Shown: one piece after another, positions 15,051 to 22,778 of the stretch
Position numbering within the stretch: position 1 is the stretch's first letter
Layout of the letters: the number at the start of each line of letters is the position of its first letter
DNA from: Rhodoferax sp.
GTDB taxonomy: Bacteria > Pseudomonadota > Gammaproteobacteria > Burkholderiales > Burkholderiaceae_C
Direction of reading: 5' to 3'
Length of the DNA stretch: 64,000 bases
NCBI GenBank assembly: GCA_029866205.1
Contig: JARWZT010000022.1
Span: forward strand, 62,001 to 126,000
The notes under the pieces: generated by a model
Databases searched by the model: none
Told to the model about the DNA's origin: nothing
What the model saw: only the letters and a program-made list of their open reading frames with translations
Made by a program: the position numbers and the translations under genes

Positions 15051-16178
15051 TCAGTGAAACTTGGCCGTCGTGCTAAGCGTCTGTTCCAGCATCTCCTCAT
15101 TGAGCTCGATGCCCAGTCCTGGTGCCTCAGGAAGTGTGAACCAACCTTGGTTGTCCAATTTCAAGGGTGACGCCAAAAGGTAATCACGCCGTTCTGGCGT
15201 CCATTCCGGCGCATCCAGCGGCCATTCGACGTAGGTCTCGCCCGCGGTGCCGGCAATTAAATGCAGGTTGGCCATCATTCCCAGGCCGTTTCCCCAGGTA
15301 TGGGAGCTAAACAACCGGCCCCGTTGCCCAACTTCACGGGCGAAGGGTGCCAGTCCGGTAATGCCGCCTGTGAGTGCCGCATCGGGCTGAAATACATCTA
15401 AGCAGTCGCGCTCCAACAGTTCACGCCATTCGTAGGGTTCGCGGGTGAGCTCGGCACCTGCCAGCCGAACACCTGTCCGATTTCGCAAGGTGCGCATTCC
15501 TTCGTAGTCACCACGATGCAAGGGCTCTTCCATCCAGAAGACCCCTAACTTTTCAAGCGCTTTGGCAACGTGAAGCGCATGCTCAAGGTCCCACGATGGC
15601 GCAGTGTCCCAAGGCATACGCCAGCCTTGGTTGCAGTCCACCATGAGGTCCAGCTGATCACCAACCGCTTCACGGATGGCGTGCAACACCTGAAGATCTT
15701 TTGCCAAGTCGCTGCGGCCAAACCGGACCTTGAGTGCCGGTATGCCCGCCGTCAGGCAGCGCATCGCAACCCCGACCATGTCATCGGGTGACCGATGCAC
15801 GCCGCTGGACTGATAGGCGCGCAACCGCGGCGCCCTTGCACCCAGCATTTTCCAGACGGCTTGTCCTTGGGTCTTGCCCACCAGGTCCCACAGTGCGATG
15901 TCCAAGGGCCAGGGTCGCCCACCATGAAAATCGATATTCATCAAGATCGCATGATGGCGGTCCAGCTCCATCGCCTCCTGACCAATGAAAAGGTGCTCGT
16001 AATCAGAAAAACCAAGCATCGCGTCACCGGAACCCACGCCCATGCGACCGTCTTCATCATAGACACGCACCAGTGTTGCCGGAAAACGAGTGCGGGGTCG
16101 CGTGTCCCAAGAGGCGGGGAAAGGCGGCTCAAGTGGGAGCTGGTGGTGTGTGATGACGATTCTGGATATTCGGGCCAT
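15051..16178 (-). CDS. Enolase-superfamily enzyme (mandelate racemase / muconate lactonizing group)
   Basis: I place the start at 16178, giving 375 residues (MARISRIVITHHQ); the frame stays open to 16331 but that extension crosses a terminator and has no family resemblance. Metal ligands are D181 (VDCNQGW), E217 (WMEEPL) and E243 (GAEL); candidate bases are K150-x-R152 and the D266/H293 pair (QPDAAL, SSHTWG), the mandelate-racemase-type arrangement. Such enzymes racemise, epimerise or dehydrate acid-sugar or amino-acid-like carboxylates; one known branch epimerises hydroxyproline betaine in clusters with Rieske and demethylase genes. It is the first gene of the operon. No clear ribosome binding site is seen. 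Substrate unresolved. Confidence 0.82.
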   Translation of the reverse strand: MARISRIVITHHQLPLEPPFPASWDTRPRTRFPATLVRVYDEDGRMGVGSGDAMLGFSDYEHLFIGQEAMELDRHHAILMNIDFHGGRPWPLDIALWDLVGKTQGQAVWKMLGARAPRLRAYQSSGVHRSPDDMVGVAMRCLTAGIPALKVRFGRSDLAKDLQVLHAIREAVGDQLDLMVDCNQGWRMPWDTAPSWDLEHALHVAKALEKLGVFWMEEPLHRGDYEGMRTLRNRTGVRLAGAELTREPYEWRELLERDCLDVFQPDAALTGGITGLAPFAREVGQRGRLFSSHTWGNGLGMMANLHLIAGTAGETYVEWPLDAPEWTPERRDYLLASPLKLDNQGWFTLPEAPGLGIELNEEMLEQTLSTTAKFH

Positions 16179-16291
16179 ATAGACAGGTATCAGCAGTATT
16201 TTTTGACTGTACACGACACAGGGGGCGACCCCTATCACCTCTCCGGAAGTAACGCAAAACACGCTCTGTACGCTTAACACCCAATAAAAAA

Positions 16292-16309
16292 AGCCCTCTG
16301 AAGAGGGCT
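16292..16309. terminator. Bidirectional rho-independent terminator
   Basis: A perfect stem, AGCCCTC (16292-16298) and GAGGGCT (16303-16309) around a TGAA loop, is flanked by an A-run on the left and eight T on the right. It can terminate transcription on either strand. On the minus strand it ends the small basic protein gene and insulates the enolase-superfamily operon downstream. Confidence 0.9.
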
Positions 16310-16362
16310 TTTTTTTGGAGCGAACGGACACGGATCGAAGTCCGTCACCGGAGCAAGTGGAA

Positions 16363-16533
16363 TTAACCGCCCTTCTTGGCCCGCTTGCCGGGGTTCTTTT
16401 TGCTGCGGGTGGAAACGCCGCGCTCCAAGCTCACTTTTTGGCCGCGGCCTGCGCTGCCCAGGGTCATGCCGGGCAGAGGCTTGGGTGCGGGGGTTGCTTT
16501 GCGGTCTGCTTCGGTGACGATTGAATTGCCCAT
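16363..16533 (-). CDS. Small basic protein, 56 residues, unrecognised
   Basis: A short frame reads MGNSIVTEADRKATPAPKPL, continues through a proline/glycine-rich middle and ends in the lysine/arginine-rich tail TRSKKNPGKRAKKGG. An AGGAAAG ribosome binding site lies about five bases before the ATG, and the strong terminator at 16292-16309 follows the stop by about 50 bases; together these support a real, separately bounded gene. The protein is strongly basic, has no membrane segment or signal peptide and looks largely disordered, which would suit a nucleic acid or ribosome associated role, but I do not recognise a family. It lies 70 bases downstream of the SDR gene on the same strand. Confidence 0.7.
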   Translation of the reverse strand: MGNSIVTEADRKATPAPKPLPGMTLGSAGRGQKVSLERGVSTRSKKNPGKRAKKGG

Positions 16534-16603
16534 GAGATCTTTCCTAGAGGTGAATTTTTGAAACCGTGTATTTGAACACTTTTTTGCCGCGTTTTTGACG
16601 CAC

Positions 16604-17512
16604 TCAGGCGCGCAATGCCTTTTTCAGCTCCACACCGATTTCGGGCTTGTGGGCAAAAGGGTCGGTGGGGTTGCGGGACATGAGCACGTCTTCCATACGC
16701 ACCTGTACGGACGCTATGGATTTGGGGTGGCTGTAAATGTAGAACTGGTTGGCCGCCATGGCGTCAAAGACCATCTTTGCTACGTCAGCGGCACTGACCT
16801 TGCCGCTGCCCACGGCCTTGTCGCTCATGGCTTGTCCGATCAACTGGCTCTTGGTGGGCTTGACGCCCGCAGCTTTGAGCTCGTCAGGGCGGTTGCGGTG
16901 GCTTTGGCTGATGCCGGTCGGAACAAAGAAGGGGCACAGCACGCTGGCACTGATTTGTTCGGTGACCAAGGCCAGGTCTTGGTACAGGGTCTCGCTCATG
17001 CTCACTACGGCATGCTTGCTCACGTTGTAGACGCCCATATTGGGCGCATTGAGCAAACCGGCCATGCTGGCGGTGTTGACGATGTGTCCCTGAAAAGCCG
17101 GGTCTTTGGCAGCAGCCTCCAGCATCATGGGGGTAAACACACGAATACCGTGGGCCACGCCCATGAGGTTCACGCCAATCACCCATTCCCAGTCTTGCAA
17201 GGTGTTTTCCCAAATCAGGCCGCCCGAGCCCACCCCTGCGTTGTTGAACACAAAGCTGGGCGCGCCAAAGCGCGCCAGGGTGGCAGCGCCCAGTGCCTCC
17301 ACCTGCTCGGCCTTGGACACGTCCACGCGCATGGCCAGGACGGGCGCACCGGCGGCGGTCATCTCGGTCGCGGCGCGGTCCAGCGCGTCTTGCTGCACGT
17401 CGGCCAGCACCAGGTTCATGCCCAGCGCAGCGCCAATGCGCGCGCATTCGAGGCCAAAGCCCGAACCCGCGCCGGTAATTACAGCGGTTTTGTTTTTGAA
17501 GTCAGAAATCAT
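16604..17512 (-). CDS. Short-chain dehydrogenase/reductase (SDR)
   Basis: The 302-residue protein has the SDR cofactor motif TGAGSGFGLE near residue 14, the structural motif NNAG near 90 and a catalytic S...YNVSK set (NTASMAGL, then YNVSKHAVV). It uses NAD(P)H to interconvert an alcohol and ketone. The C-terminal extension after about residue 245 is longer than in FabG. It is at the downstream end of an acyl-CoA gene block and 35 bases from the GST gene upstream, so a 3-hydroxyacyl or alcohol substrate is plausible but unproven. Confidence 0.85.
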   Translation of the reverse strand: MISDFKNKTAVITGAGSGFGLECARIGAALGMNLVLADVQQDALDRAATEMTAAGAPVLAMRVDVSKAEQVEALGAATLARFGAPSFVFNNAGVGSGGLIWENTLQDWEWVIGVNLMGVAHGIRVFTPMMLEAAAKDPAFQGHIVNTASMAGLLNAPNMGVYNVSKHAVVSMSETLYQDLALVTEQISASVLCPFFVPTGISQSHRNRPDELKAAGVKPTKSQLIGQAMSDKAVGSGKVSAADVAKMVFDAMAANQFYIYSHPKSIASVQVRMEDVLMSRNPTDPFAHKPEIGVELKKALRA

Positions 17513-17547
17513 GCAAGAGTCTCGGGGAAAAGTGAAAGAAAAAGGTG

Positions 17548-18486
17548 TCAGGCTTGCAGCGCCCGCAGGGCATAGCCGATGCGAGGGAAATGCACGTGCA
17601 CGACGCCCGCGCGCGGGTCTTCGCGGCGCAAGGTGTAGCGGGTGCGGGTGGCGGCCAGCAGCACGCCTTCGGTGGGCTCCTGGCCAAAAGTCTCTGCCGA
17701 AATGCTGACCGCACTGCCCAAGGGAATTCCATGCTCGTCCTGAAAAGCGGAGTCCGGGGCCAAAGCCAGGGGCTCACTGGCCGCGCACAAGGCGATTGCC
17801 TGCTCGGCGCTGAATTTTTCCATGCTGCCGTGGCCCAGCGCGGCCATACGGTCCATCCAGGCCAACACAGAAGGCGTAGCTTTCAGAATATCCGCCATCA
17901 CCGGCACCACGTGGCGGGTAAACCACAGCGGGTGATAAGCCGCAAAATCGGCCACGCAGGGCGCACTACCGAGCAAAAAGTCCTGGTGGTCCAGCATGTG
18001 GGCCAGGCGGCGCAAATACGATTTGTAGCTGGCTGTTGCATCCGCCGGGCGGCTACGCGTCATGCCCGCCGACATGGCGCCCCGGTCGGCGGCAAAGGCT
18101 TTGGCGGCCTCGGGAAGCGCATCAGCAAACAGGGCCGCTGCGCCCTTGGGGCCCAGGTTGTAGGCCATCGCCGCCCAAAACAGCGTGGTGTCCGCCCACT
18201 GCGCCAGCACCCGCGCCACACCCTTGGACGCTTCGGGATACAAGGTGGGGCTCGGTTGCACGTGGTCCAGCACCTCACAGATCAACGCCGTGTCGCAGTA
18301 GATGTCGGCACCGATTTGCAAAAACGGCGTTTTCCGGTAGCCGCCCGTCAGGGCCAGCACATCGGGCTTGGGCAAGATACGCGGCACCACGACCGATTTC
18401 CAGGCCAGTGCCTTGTAGCCCAGCACCAGGCGGACTTTTTCTGAAAATGGGGAGCTGGGATAGTGATGAAGAATCAGGTCAGACAT
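17548..18486 (-). CDS. Glutathione S-transferase family protein
   Basis: Starting at the ATG at 18486 gives 312 residues. The N-terminal thioredoxin fold (LILHHYPSSPFSEKVRLVLG, then YRKTPFLQIGADIYCDTALI with the glutathione-contacting Pro and acidic/Ser-type positions) is typical, followed by a helical domain that is longer than in most GSTs, plus about 100 C-terminal residues without obvious similarity. It sits 34 bases downstream of the AidB-like acyl-CoA dehydrogenase gene. A role in handling electrophilic intermediates of the pathway is inference. Confidence 0.83.
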   Translation of the reverse strand: MSDLILHHYPSSPFSEKVRLVLGYKALAWKSVVVPRILPKPDVLALTGGYRKTPFLQIGADIYCDTALICEVLDHVQPSPTLYPEASKGVARVLAQWADTTLFWAAMAYNLGPKGAAALFADALPEAAKAFAADRGAMSAGMTRSRPADATASYKSYLRRLAHMLDHQDFLLGSAPCVADFAAYHPLWFTRHVVPVMADILKATPSVLAWMDRMAALGHGSMEKFSAEQAIALCAASEPLALAPDSAFQDEHGIPLGSAVSISAETFGQEPTEGVLLAATRTRYTLRREDPRAGVVHVHFPRIGYALRALQA

Positions 18487-18519
18487 GGGCACCTCGTGAA
18501 TCAATGGTTTGGTAATCGA

Positions 18520-20184
18520 TCAGCATGGCATCGCGCGGCGGATGATGGCCTCAAAGTCCATGCCACTGCCCAGGGTGCCAAAGCTGTAACCCCAGTCGCC
18601 ACCCAGCCGGGAGTCGCAAAAGGCGCCAAACACGGCATCTGGTGCACTTTGCTGCAGCAGGGCGGCCTGCACGGCAAGCGCCACGTCTTGCGCCAAGCGG
18701 CGGGCCTGCACTTCGTTGGCCAGCAGTTCCACACGGGTGGGCAAAGACGCAATCATGCGGTCCAGCGCCGGGTGCGCACCGCGTGCCGGAGCCAGCTCTT
18801 GGGCCAGGGCCTGGGCGACATCGCCTTTGCGCAGGGCGCGCAACAGGTCAAGCGCCATGATGTTGCCCGCACCTTCCCAAATCGAGTTCAGCGGCATTTC
18901 GCGGTAAATGCGGGCCATGGTGCCCAAACCGCCCTCCTCCACATAGCCGTTACCGCCCATGCATTCCATGGCTTCCTGGCCAAATGCGCTGCCGCGCTTG
19001 CAGATCCAGTACTTGGCAATGGGCGTGAGTACGCGCGCCATCAGGCGCTCAAAGCTATCGCCCGATTTGTCAAATGCGCGCGCCAGTCGCATGGACAAGG
19101 CGGTGGCCGCTTCACTTTCCAGTGCCAAATCGGCCAGCACGTTGCGCATCAGCGCCTGCTCAATCAGCGGCTTGCCAAAGGCCTGGCGCTGTGCCGTGTG
19201 GTGCAGTGCGATGCCGAGGGCCTGGCGCATCAGACCGCTGGTGCCCAAGGCGCAGTCCAGCCGGGTCATTTCTCCCATCTCCAGAATTTGCGGCACGCCA
19301 CGGCCCTCCACGCCGACCAGCCAAGCGGTAGCGTCCAAAAACTCCACTTCCGAGCTGGCGTTGGCCTTGTTGCCCAGCTTGTCCTTGAGGCGTTGCACAC
19401 GCAGGCGGTTCAGGCTGCCATCGGGCAGCACGCGGGGCAGAAAAAAGCAGCTCAGCCCGGCCGCTGACTGCGCCAGCACCAAAAAAGCGTCGCACATGGG
19501 CGCCGAGAAAAACCACTTGTGGCCCACCAGCCGGAAGCGCTGGCCCCAGGCATCGCTGCCATCGGCGGTGGCTTGCGTGGTGTTGGCCCGCACGTCGGAG
19601 CCGCCCTGCTTTTCGGTCATTCCCATGCCCATGGTCAGGGCCGTTTTTTGACTGAAAAGTTTGAGCGCCGGGTCGTAATCGGGGCTGCTCAGGCCCGGTG
19701 CCCACGCTTGGTAAATCGCGGCGTTGCTGCGCAGCGCAGGCATGACAGCGTAGGTCATGGAAATCGGGCAGAGGATGGACGGCTCGAGCTCGGTAAACAG
19801 GGTGAACGCGGCGGCACGACGCAGGTGCGCGGTGGATGTGCCCGGTGCGGCGTCAAAAAACGAAATCCAGGGACTCCCGTGCAGCCCCGCCTGCATGGCA
19901 CTCGCCATCAGGGCGTGGTAGCTGGGATGAAACTCGACCTGGTCAATCCGGTTGCCAACCCGGTCGTGGCTGCGCAGTTGCGGCGTGTGCACGTTGGCCA
20001 ATTGCGCATGGGTTTGCATCTCGGCGCTGCCCAGTTGCGCACCCAGTGTCCGCAAATCGCGCGTGTCCAGGCCGGGCGCATTGAATTTCAGGGCGCTTTG
20101 CAGCGCCTGGTTGCCGTCAAACAGGTTGTAGTTCTCCAGGGGCTTGGCCTGGTTGAACACTTCGTGGGTGGCGGCGGCGTCCAT
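18520..20184 (-). CDS. Acyl-CoA dehydrogenase, AidB-like
   Basis: The 554-residue length and the motif series match the AidB/isovaleryl-CoA dehydrogenase branch: the FAD-binding segment MGMTEKQGGSDVRANTT and, near the C-terminus, MGGNGYVEEGGLG followed by NSIWEGAGNIMALDLLRAL, whose glutamate is the usual catalytic base position. E. coli AidB is an alkylation-response flavoprotein with weak isovaleryl-CoA dehydrogenase activity. The start follows the reductase gene stop directly (20185), so the genes are cotranscribed. In this setting a metabolic acyl-CoA dehydrogenase is as likely as a DNA-damage role. Confidence 0.88.
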   Translation of the reverse strand: MDAAATHEVFNQAKPLENYNLFDGNQALQSALKFNAPGLDTRDLRTLGAQLGSAEMQTHAQLANVHTPQLRSHDRVGNRIDQVEFHPSYHALMASAMQAGLHGSPWISFFDAAPGTSTAHLRRAAAFTLFTELEPSILCPISMTYAVMPALRSNAAIYQAWAPGLSSPDYDPALKLFSQKTALTMGMGMTEKQGGSDVRANTTQATADGSDAWGQRFRLVGHKWFFSAPMCDAFLVLAQSAAGLSCFFLPRVLPDGSLNRLRVQRLKDKLGNKANASSEVEFLDATAWLVGVEGRGVPQILEMGEMTRLDCALGTSGLMRQALGIALHHTAQRQAFGKPLIEQALMRNVLADLALESEAATALSMRLARAFDKSGDSFERLMARVLTPIAKYWICKRGSAFGQEAMECMGGNGYVEEGGLGTMARIYREMPLNSIWEGAGNIMALDLLRALRKGDVAQALAQELAPARGAHPALDRMIASLPTRVELLANEVQARRLAQDVALAVQAALLQQSAPDAVFGAFCDSRLGGDWGYSFGTLGSGMDFEAIIRRAMPC

Positions 20185-21201
20185 TTAGACCAACTTGACC
20201 AGCTGTTTGCCGAAGTTTTTGCCTTTGAGCAAGCCCAAAAAGGCTTCGGGCGCATTTTCCAGGCCCTGAGCAATGCTCTCCCGCGCGCGCAATTTGCCGC
20301 TGGCCACCAAGCCGCCAAGCTCAGCCAACGCGGCGGGCCAGACTTCCATGTGCTCGCTGACGATAAAGCCTTCAATTTTCAAGCGCTGCATCAGAATCAG
20401 GGCGGGATGGGTCAAAGGCAGCGGCGCGCCATCGTAGCCCGCGATCATGCCGCAGACCGCAATGCGGCCAAAGGCGTTCATGCGTGGCAACACGGCGTTC
20501 AACACCATGCCACCGACGTTCTCAAAGTAGCCGTCAATCCCCTTGGGGCAGACTGCGGCAATAGCCGCCGACAGGCTGGCGGCGTCAGAATATTGTTTGT
20601 AGTCAATACAGGCGTCAAAGCCCAGTTCATCGACAGCATAGCTGCACTTTTCTGCGCCCCCAGCGATGCCCACGGTGTGGCACCCGCGCGCTTTGCTCAA
20701 GGCGGCAAATGCGCTGCCTACCGCGCCCGTAGCCGCGCTCACCACCAAGGTATCGCCCGGCTTGGGCGCGATGATGTGCACCAGCCCGTAGTAGGCCGTC
20801 ACACCAGGCATGCCCACAGCGCCCAAATAAGCGCTCAAAGGCACATGGCGTGTATCCACGGCGCGCAGTGCGCCTGGGATATCGGCCTTGACCACGCTGT
20901 ACTCCTGCCAGCCCCCCATGCCCACCACTTGCGTACCCACGGGATAGCGCAGATTGCGCGACTCCACCACTTCACCCACGGTGCCCCCTTGCATGGTCTG
21001 GCCCAGGGCCTGGGGTTGGGCGTAGCTCTTGGCGTCGTTCATGCGACCGCGCATATAGGGGTCCAGGCTCAAGTAATGGTGGCGCACCAGCACTTCACCC
21101 TCGTGTAAATCTGGGGTTTGTGCTGTGACCAGCACAAAATTGCTGGTCTGGGCTTCGCCTTTGGGGCGGTTGTCGAGATGGATTTGGCGATTGACGGGCA
21201 T
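20185..21201 (-). CDS. NADP-dependent medium-chain reductase, CurA / leukotriene B4 dehydrogenase type
   Basis: The ATG at 21201 (MPVNRQIHLDNRPKGEAQ) is the family start, giving 338 residues; the upstream extension is not conserved in type. The protein is a zinc-independent MDR: N-terminal GroES-like domain with LDPYMRGRMNDAKSY and a Rossmann domain containing VVSAATGAVGSAFAALSKARG. The family reduces the double bond of enones using NADPH. It lies between a thioesterase gene (11 bases upstream) and the AidB-like gene (immediately downstream). The natural substrate is unknown, but an unsaturated acyl or ketone intermediate fits the operon. Confidence 0.87.
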   Translation of the reverse strand: MPVNRQIHLDNRPKGEAQTSNFVLVTAQTPDLHEGEVLVRHHYLSLDPYMRGRMNDAKSYAQPQALGQTMQGGTVGEVVESRNLRYPVGTQVVGMGGWQEYSVVKADIPGALRAVDTRHVPLSAYLGAVGMPGVTAYYGLVHIIAPKPGDTLVVSAATGAVGSAFAALSKARGCHTVGIAGGAEKCSYAVDELGFDACIDYKQYSDAASLSAAIAAVCPKGIDGYFENVGGMVLNAVLPRMNAFGRIAVCGMIAGYDGAPLPLTHPALILMQRLKIEGFIVSEHMEVWPAALAELGGLVASGKLRARESIAQGLENAPEAFLGLLKGKNFGKQLVKLV

Positions 21202-21212
21202 GGCTTGTCTCT

Positions 21213-21665
21213 TTAGGGTGTGCGACCGGGCGGCCGTTTCAGGTATTTGAAGGTGCCCATGGCGCTGGCGCATGCGCGGCCCTGGGCATCGAAAATCGTG
21301 GACTGGGTGAACGCCATACTGGCGGTGCGATGCGTTAGCGTACCCCGGGCCAGCAAGGGGCCCTGAGCCGGATGCATAAAACTGGTCTTCATCTCGATCG
21401 TGACCACGCCCTGCTCGGGCGAATCGCTGCGCGCCGCGGTGGCCATGGACACGTCCAGCAATGTCATGAGGGCGCCACCATGCGTGACCCCGTACGAATT
21501 GAGGTGCTCCGGCTGGGCGGTGTAGGCGATCTCCGACTGGCCCGATGCGAACTGCGTGAGCACAAAGCCGAGGTGCATGACAAAGGGAATGTCCACCCCA
21601 AAACCGGCCAACTGCGCCCAGGAGACAGGTGCCGCCTGGGAGGGCGGCGCCGCGACTTCAGCCAC
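21213..21665 (-). CDS. PaaI-family hotdog thioesterase
   Basis: The 150-residue protein has the PaaI/YigI-type hotdog core, with HLNSYGVTHGGALMTLLDVS carrying the active-site glycine/aspartate region. It hydrolyses acyl-CoA thioesters. Translation starts with GTG inside the end of the preceding SDR gene: the sequence GTGGCTGA contains both the start and the SDR stop, implying coupling. It is part of an acyl-CoA degradation operon and may release CoA or remove dead-end thioesters. Confidence 0.85.
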   Translation of the reverse strand: MAEVAAPPSQAAPVSWAQLAGFGVDIPFVMHLGFVLTQFASGQSEIAYTAQPEHLNSYGVTHGGALMTLLDVSMATAARSDSPEQGVVTIEMKTSFMHPAQGPLLARGTLTHRTASMAFTQSTIFDAQGRACASAMGTFKYLKRPPGRTP

Positions 21666-22449
21666 CGGTGACCACGCTCACGCCACCGTCCACCGCCAGC
21701 CACTGGCCGGTGATGTGCTTGCCGGCGTCAGACGCGTACAGCAGGCACAGGCCTTTGAGGTCTTCGTCGTCACCCAGGCGCTTGAGCGGGGCGTGGGCAG
21801 CGAGCTTTTCTTCGCCCATCGCCTTCAAGGTGCCCGCGGTCATCTTGCTGGGGAAAAAGCCCGGGCAGATGGCGTTGACGGTGATGTTGTACTTGCCCCA
21901 CTCCGCACCCAAGGTGCGGGTGAAGTTGATGACCGCACCCTTGGAGGTGTTGTAGGCAATGGTGTTCATTCCTTCGGGGTTGCCACCCAAGCCGGCAATC
22001 GACGCCACATTGATGATGCGGCCCGAGCGGCGGGCGATCATGCTGCGCTTGGCCACGGCTTGGCTGAGCAAAAAGTAACCGCGCACATTGAGGTTCATCA
22101 CCTTGTCCCAGGCGTCAACGGGGTGGTCTTCGGCGGGTGCGCCCCAGGCGGCACCGGCGTTGTTGACCAAAATGTCGATGTCGCCCAGGCGGTGCAGTGT
22201 TTCATCGACCAGGCGGGTGATTTCGCTGTCTTTGGCACAGTCGGCGGCTACCCAACGGGCGTCAATGCCCGCAGCCTGCAACTCGGCCACAGCCTGCTCG
22301 AGGTCTTCTGCCTTGCGCGAGGTCACCAGCACACGGGCTCCGGCTTCGCCGAGCGCATGCGCCATTTGCAGACCCAAACCACGGGAGCCACCGGTGACCA
22401 GGGCGGTTTTTCCGGTCAAATCAAAAAGCTGCTGGACAGTACGCGTCAT
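21658..22449 (-). CDS. Short-chain dehydrogenase/reductase (FabG-like)
   Basis: The 263-residue protein shows the cofactor motif TGGSRGLGLQMA near residue 20, NNAGAAWG near 97 and the catalytic region INVASIAGL ... YNTSKGAV, all standard for classical SDRs. It probably oxidises or reduces a 3-hydroxyacyl-CoA or related alcohol. It overlaps the thioesterase gene by eight bases. A T-rich stretch and GAAGGAATT precede the start, giving a good ribosome binding site. Confidence 0.88.
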   Translation of the reverse strand: MTRTVQQLFDLTGKTALVTGGSRGLGLQMAHALGEAGARVLVTSRKAEDLEQAVAELQAAGIDARWVAADCAKDSEITRLVDETLHRLGDIDILVNNAGAAWGAPAEDHPVDAWDKVMNLNVRGYFLLSQAVAKRSMIARRSGRIINVASIAGLGGNPEGMNTIAYNTSKGAVINFTRTLGAEWGKYNITVNAICPGFFPSKMTAGTLKAMGEEKLAAHAPLKRLGDDEDLKGLCLLYASDAGKHITGQWLAVDGGVSVVTGG

Positions 22450-22518
22450 GCCAATTCCTTCAATACAAGAGGGGAGAAAAACAAAAACAATTGTGCCGCC
22501 AGCAGGCCAGTGACGGCT

Positions 22519-22540
22519 GTCGCCACAGCGATATGGCGAC
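22519..22540 (-). other. Intercistronic hairpin between small membrane protein and SDR genes
   Basis: GTCGCCA (22519-22525) and TGGCGAC (22534-22540) form a perfect 7-bp stem with an 8-base loop in a 104-base gap. No T-run follows directly, so it is not a standard terminator; mRNA processing or partial attenuation is possible. Confidence 0.4.
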
Positions 22541-22553
22541 GAGTGGGCTCGCG

Positions 22554-22778
22554 CTACTCGCCGTGCAGGCGCGAGCGCACGATCACCAGCGCCACCCCGG
22601 TGGCCACCGCCAGCAGCCCGCAGGCCAGCACGGCGTTCAGGCCCCCGTCGGGGTTGGCAGGCATGAAATACGACACCACGCTGGTCAGCAGACCGCCATA
22701 AATCAGGATCCAGGTCCAGCGCTCAATGCGCAGCAGGCGTTTGTCGGTGGTGCCGTTGTATTTTTTGAAAAAAGCCAT
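22554..22778 (-). CDS. Small two-helix membrane protein, 74 residues
   Basis: The product has a basic N-terminus (MAFFKKYNGTTDKRLLRIE) and two hydrophobic segments, WILIYGGLLTSVVSYFM and a second from about residue 49 to 67, so it should be an inner-membrane hairpin protein. Its start overlaps the stop of the acyl-CoA dehydrogenase gene by one base (TGATG), indicating coupled translation. I do not recognise a characterised family. A role in anchoring or quinone-linked electron transfer for the dehydrogenase would be speculation. Confidence 0.75.
   Translation of the reverse strand: MAFFKKYNGTTDKRLLRIERWTWILIYGGLLTSVVSYFMPANPDGGLNAVLACGLLAVATGVALVIVRSRLHGE

Noticed and set aside
16179..16331. 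N-terminal extension of the enolase-superfamily protein
   Set aside because: The frame is open but runs through the terminator at 16292-16309 and lacks similarity; the start at 16178 matches the family.
16330..16345. ACGGATCGAAGTCCGT hairpin resembling a tRNA T-arm
   Set aside because: The flanking bases do not give an acceptor stem or the rest of a tRNA, so it is treated as a chance inverted repeat in the 3' untranslated part of the small gene.
19519..21108. 529-codon open frame on the plus strand opposite the AidB-like and reductase genes
   Set aside because: The minus-strand genes have full family motifs; this frame is low-complexity His/Gln/Ala-rich with no domain.
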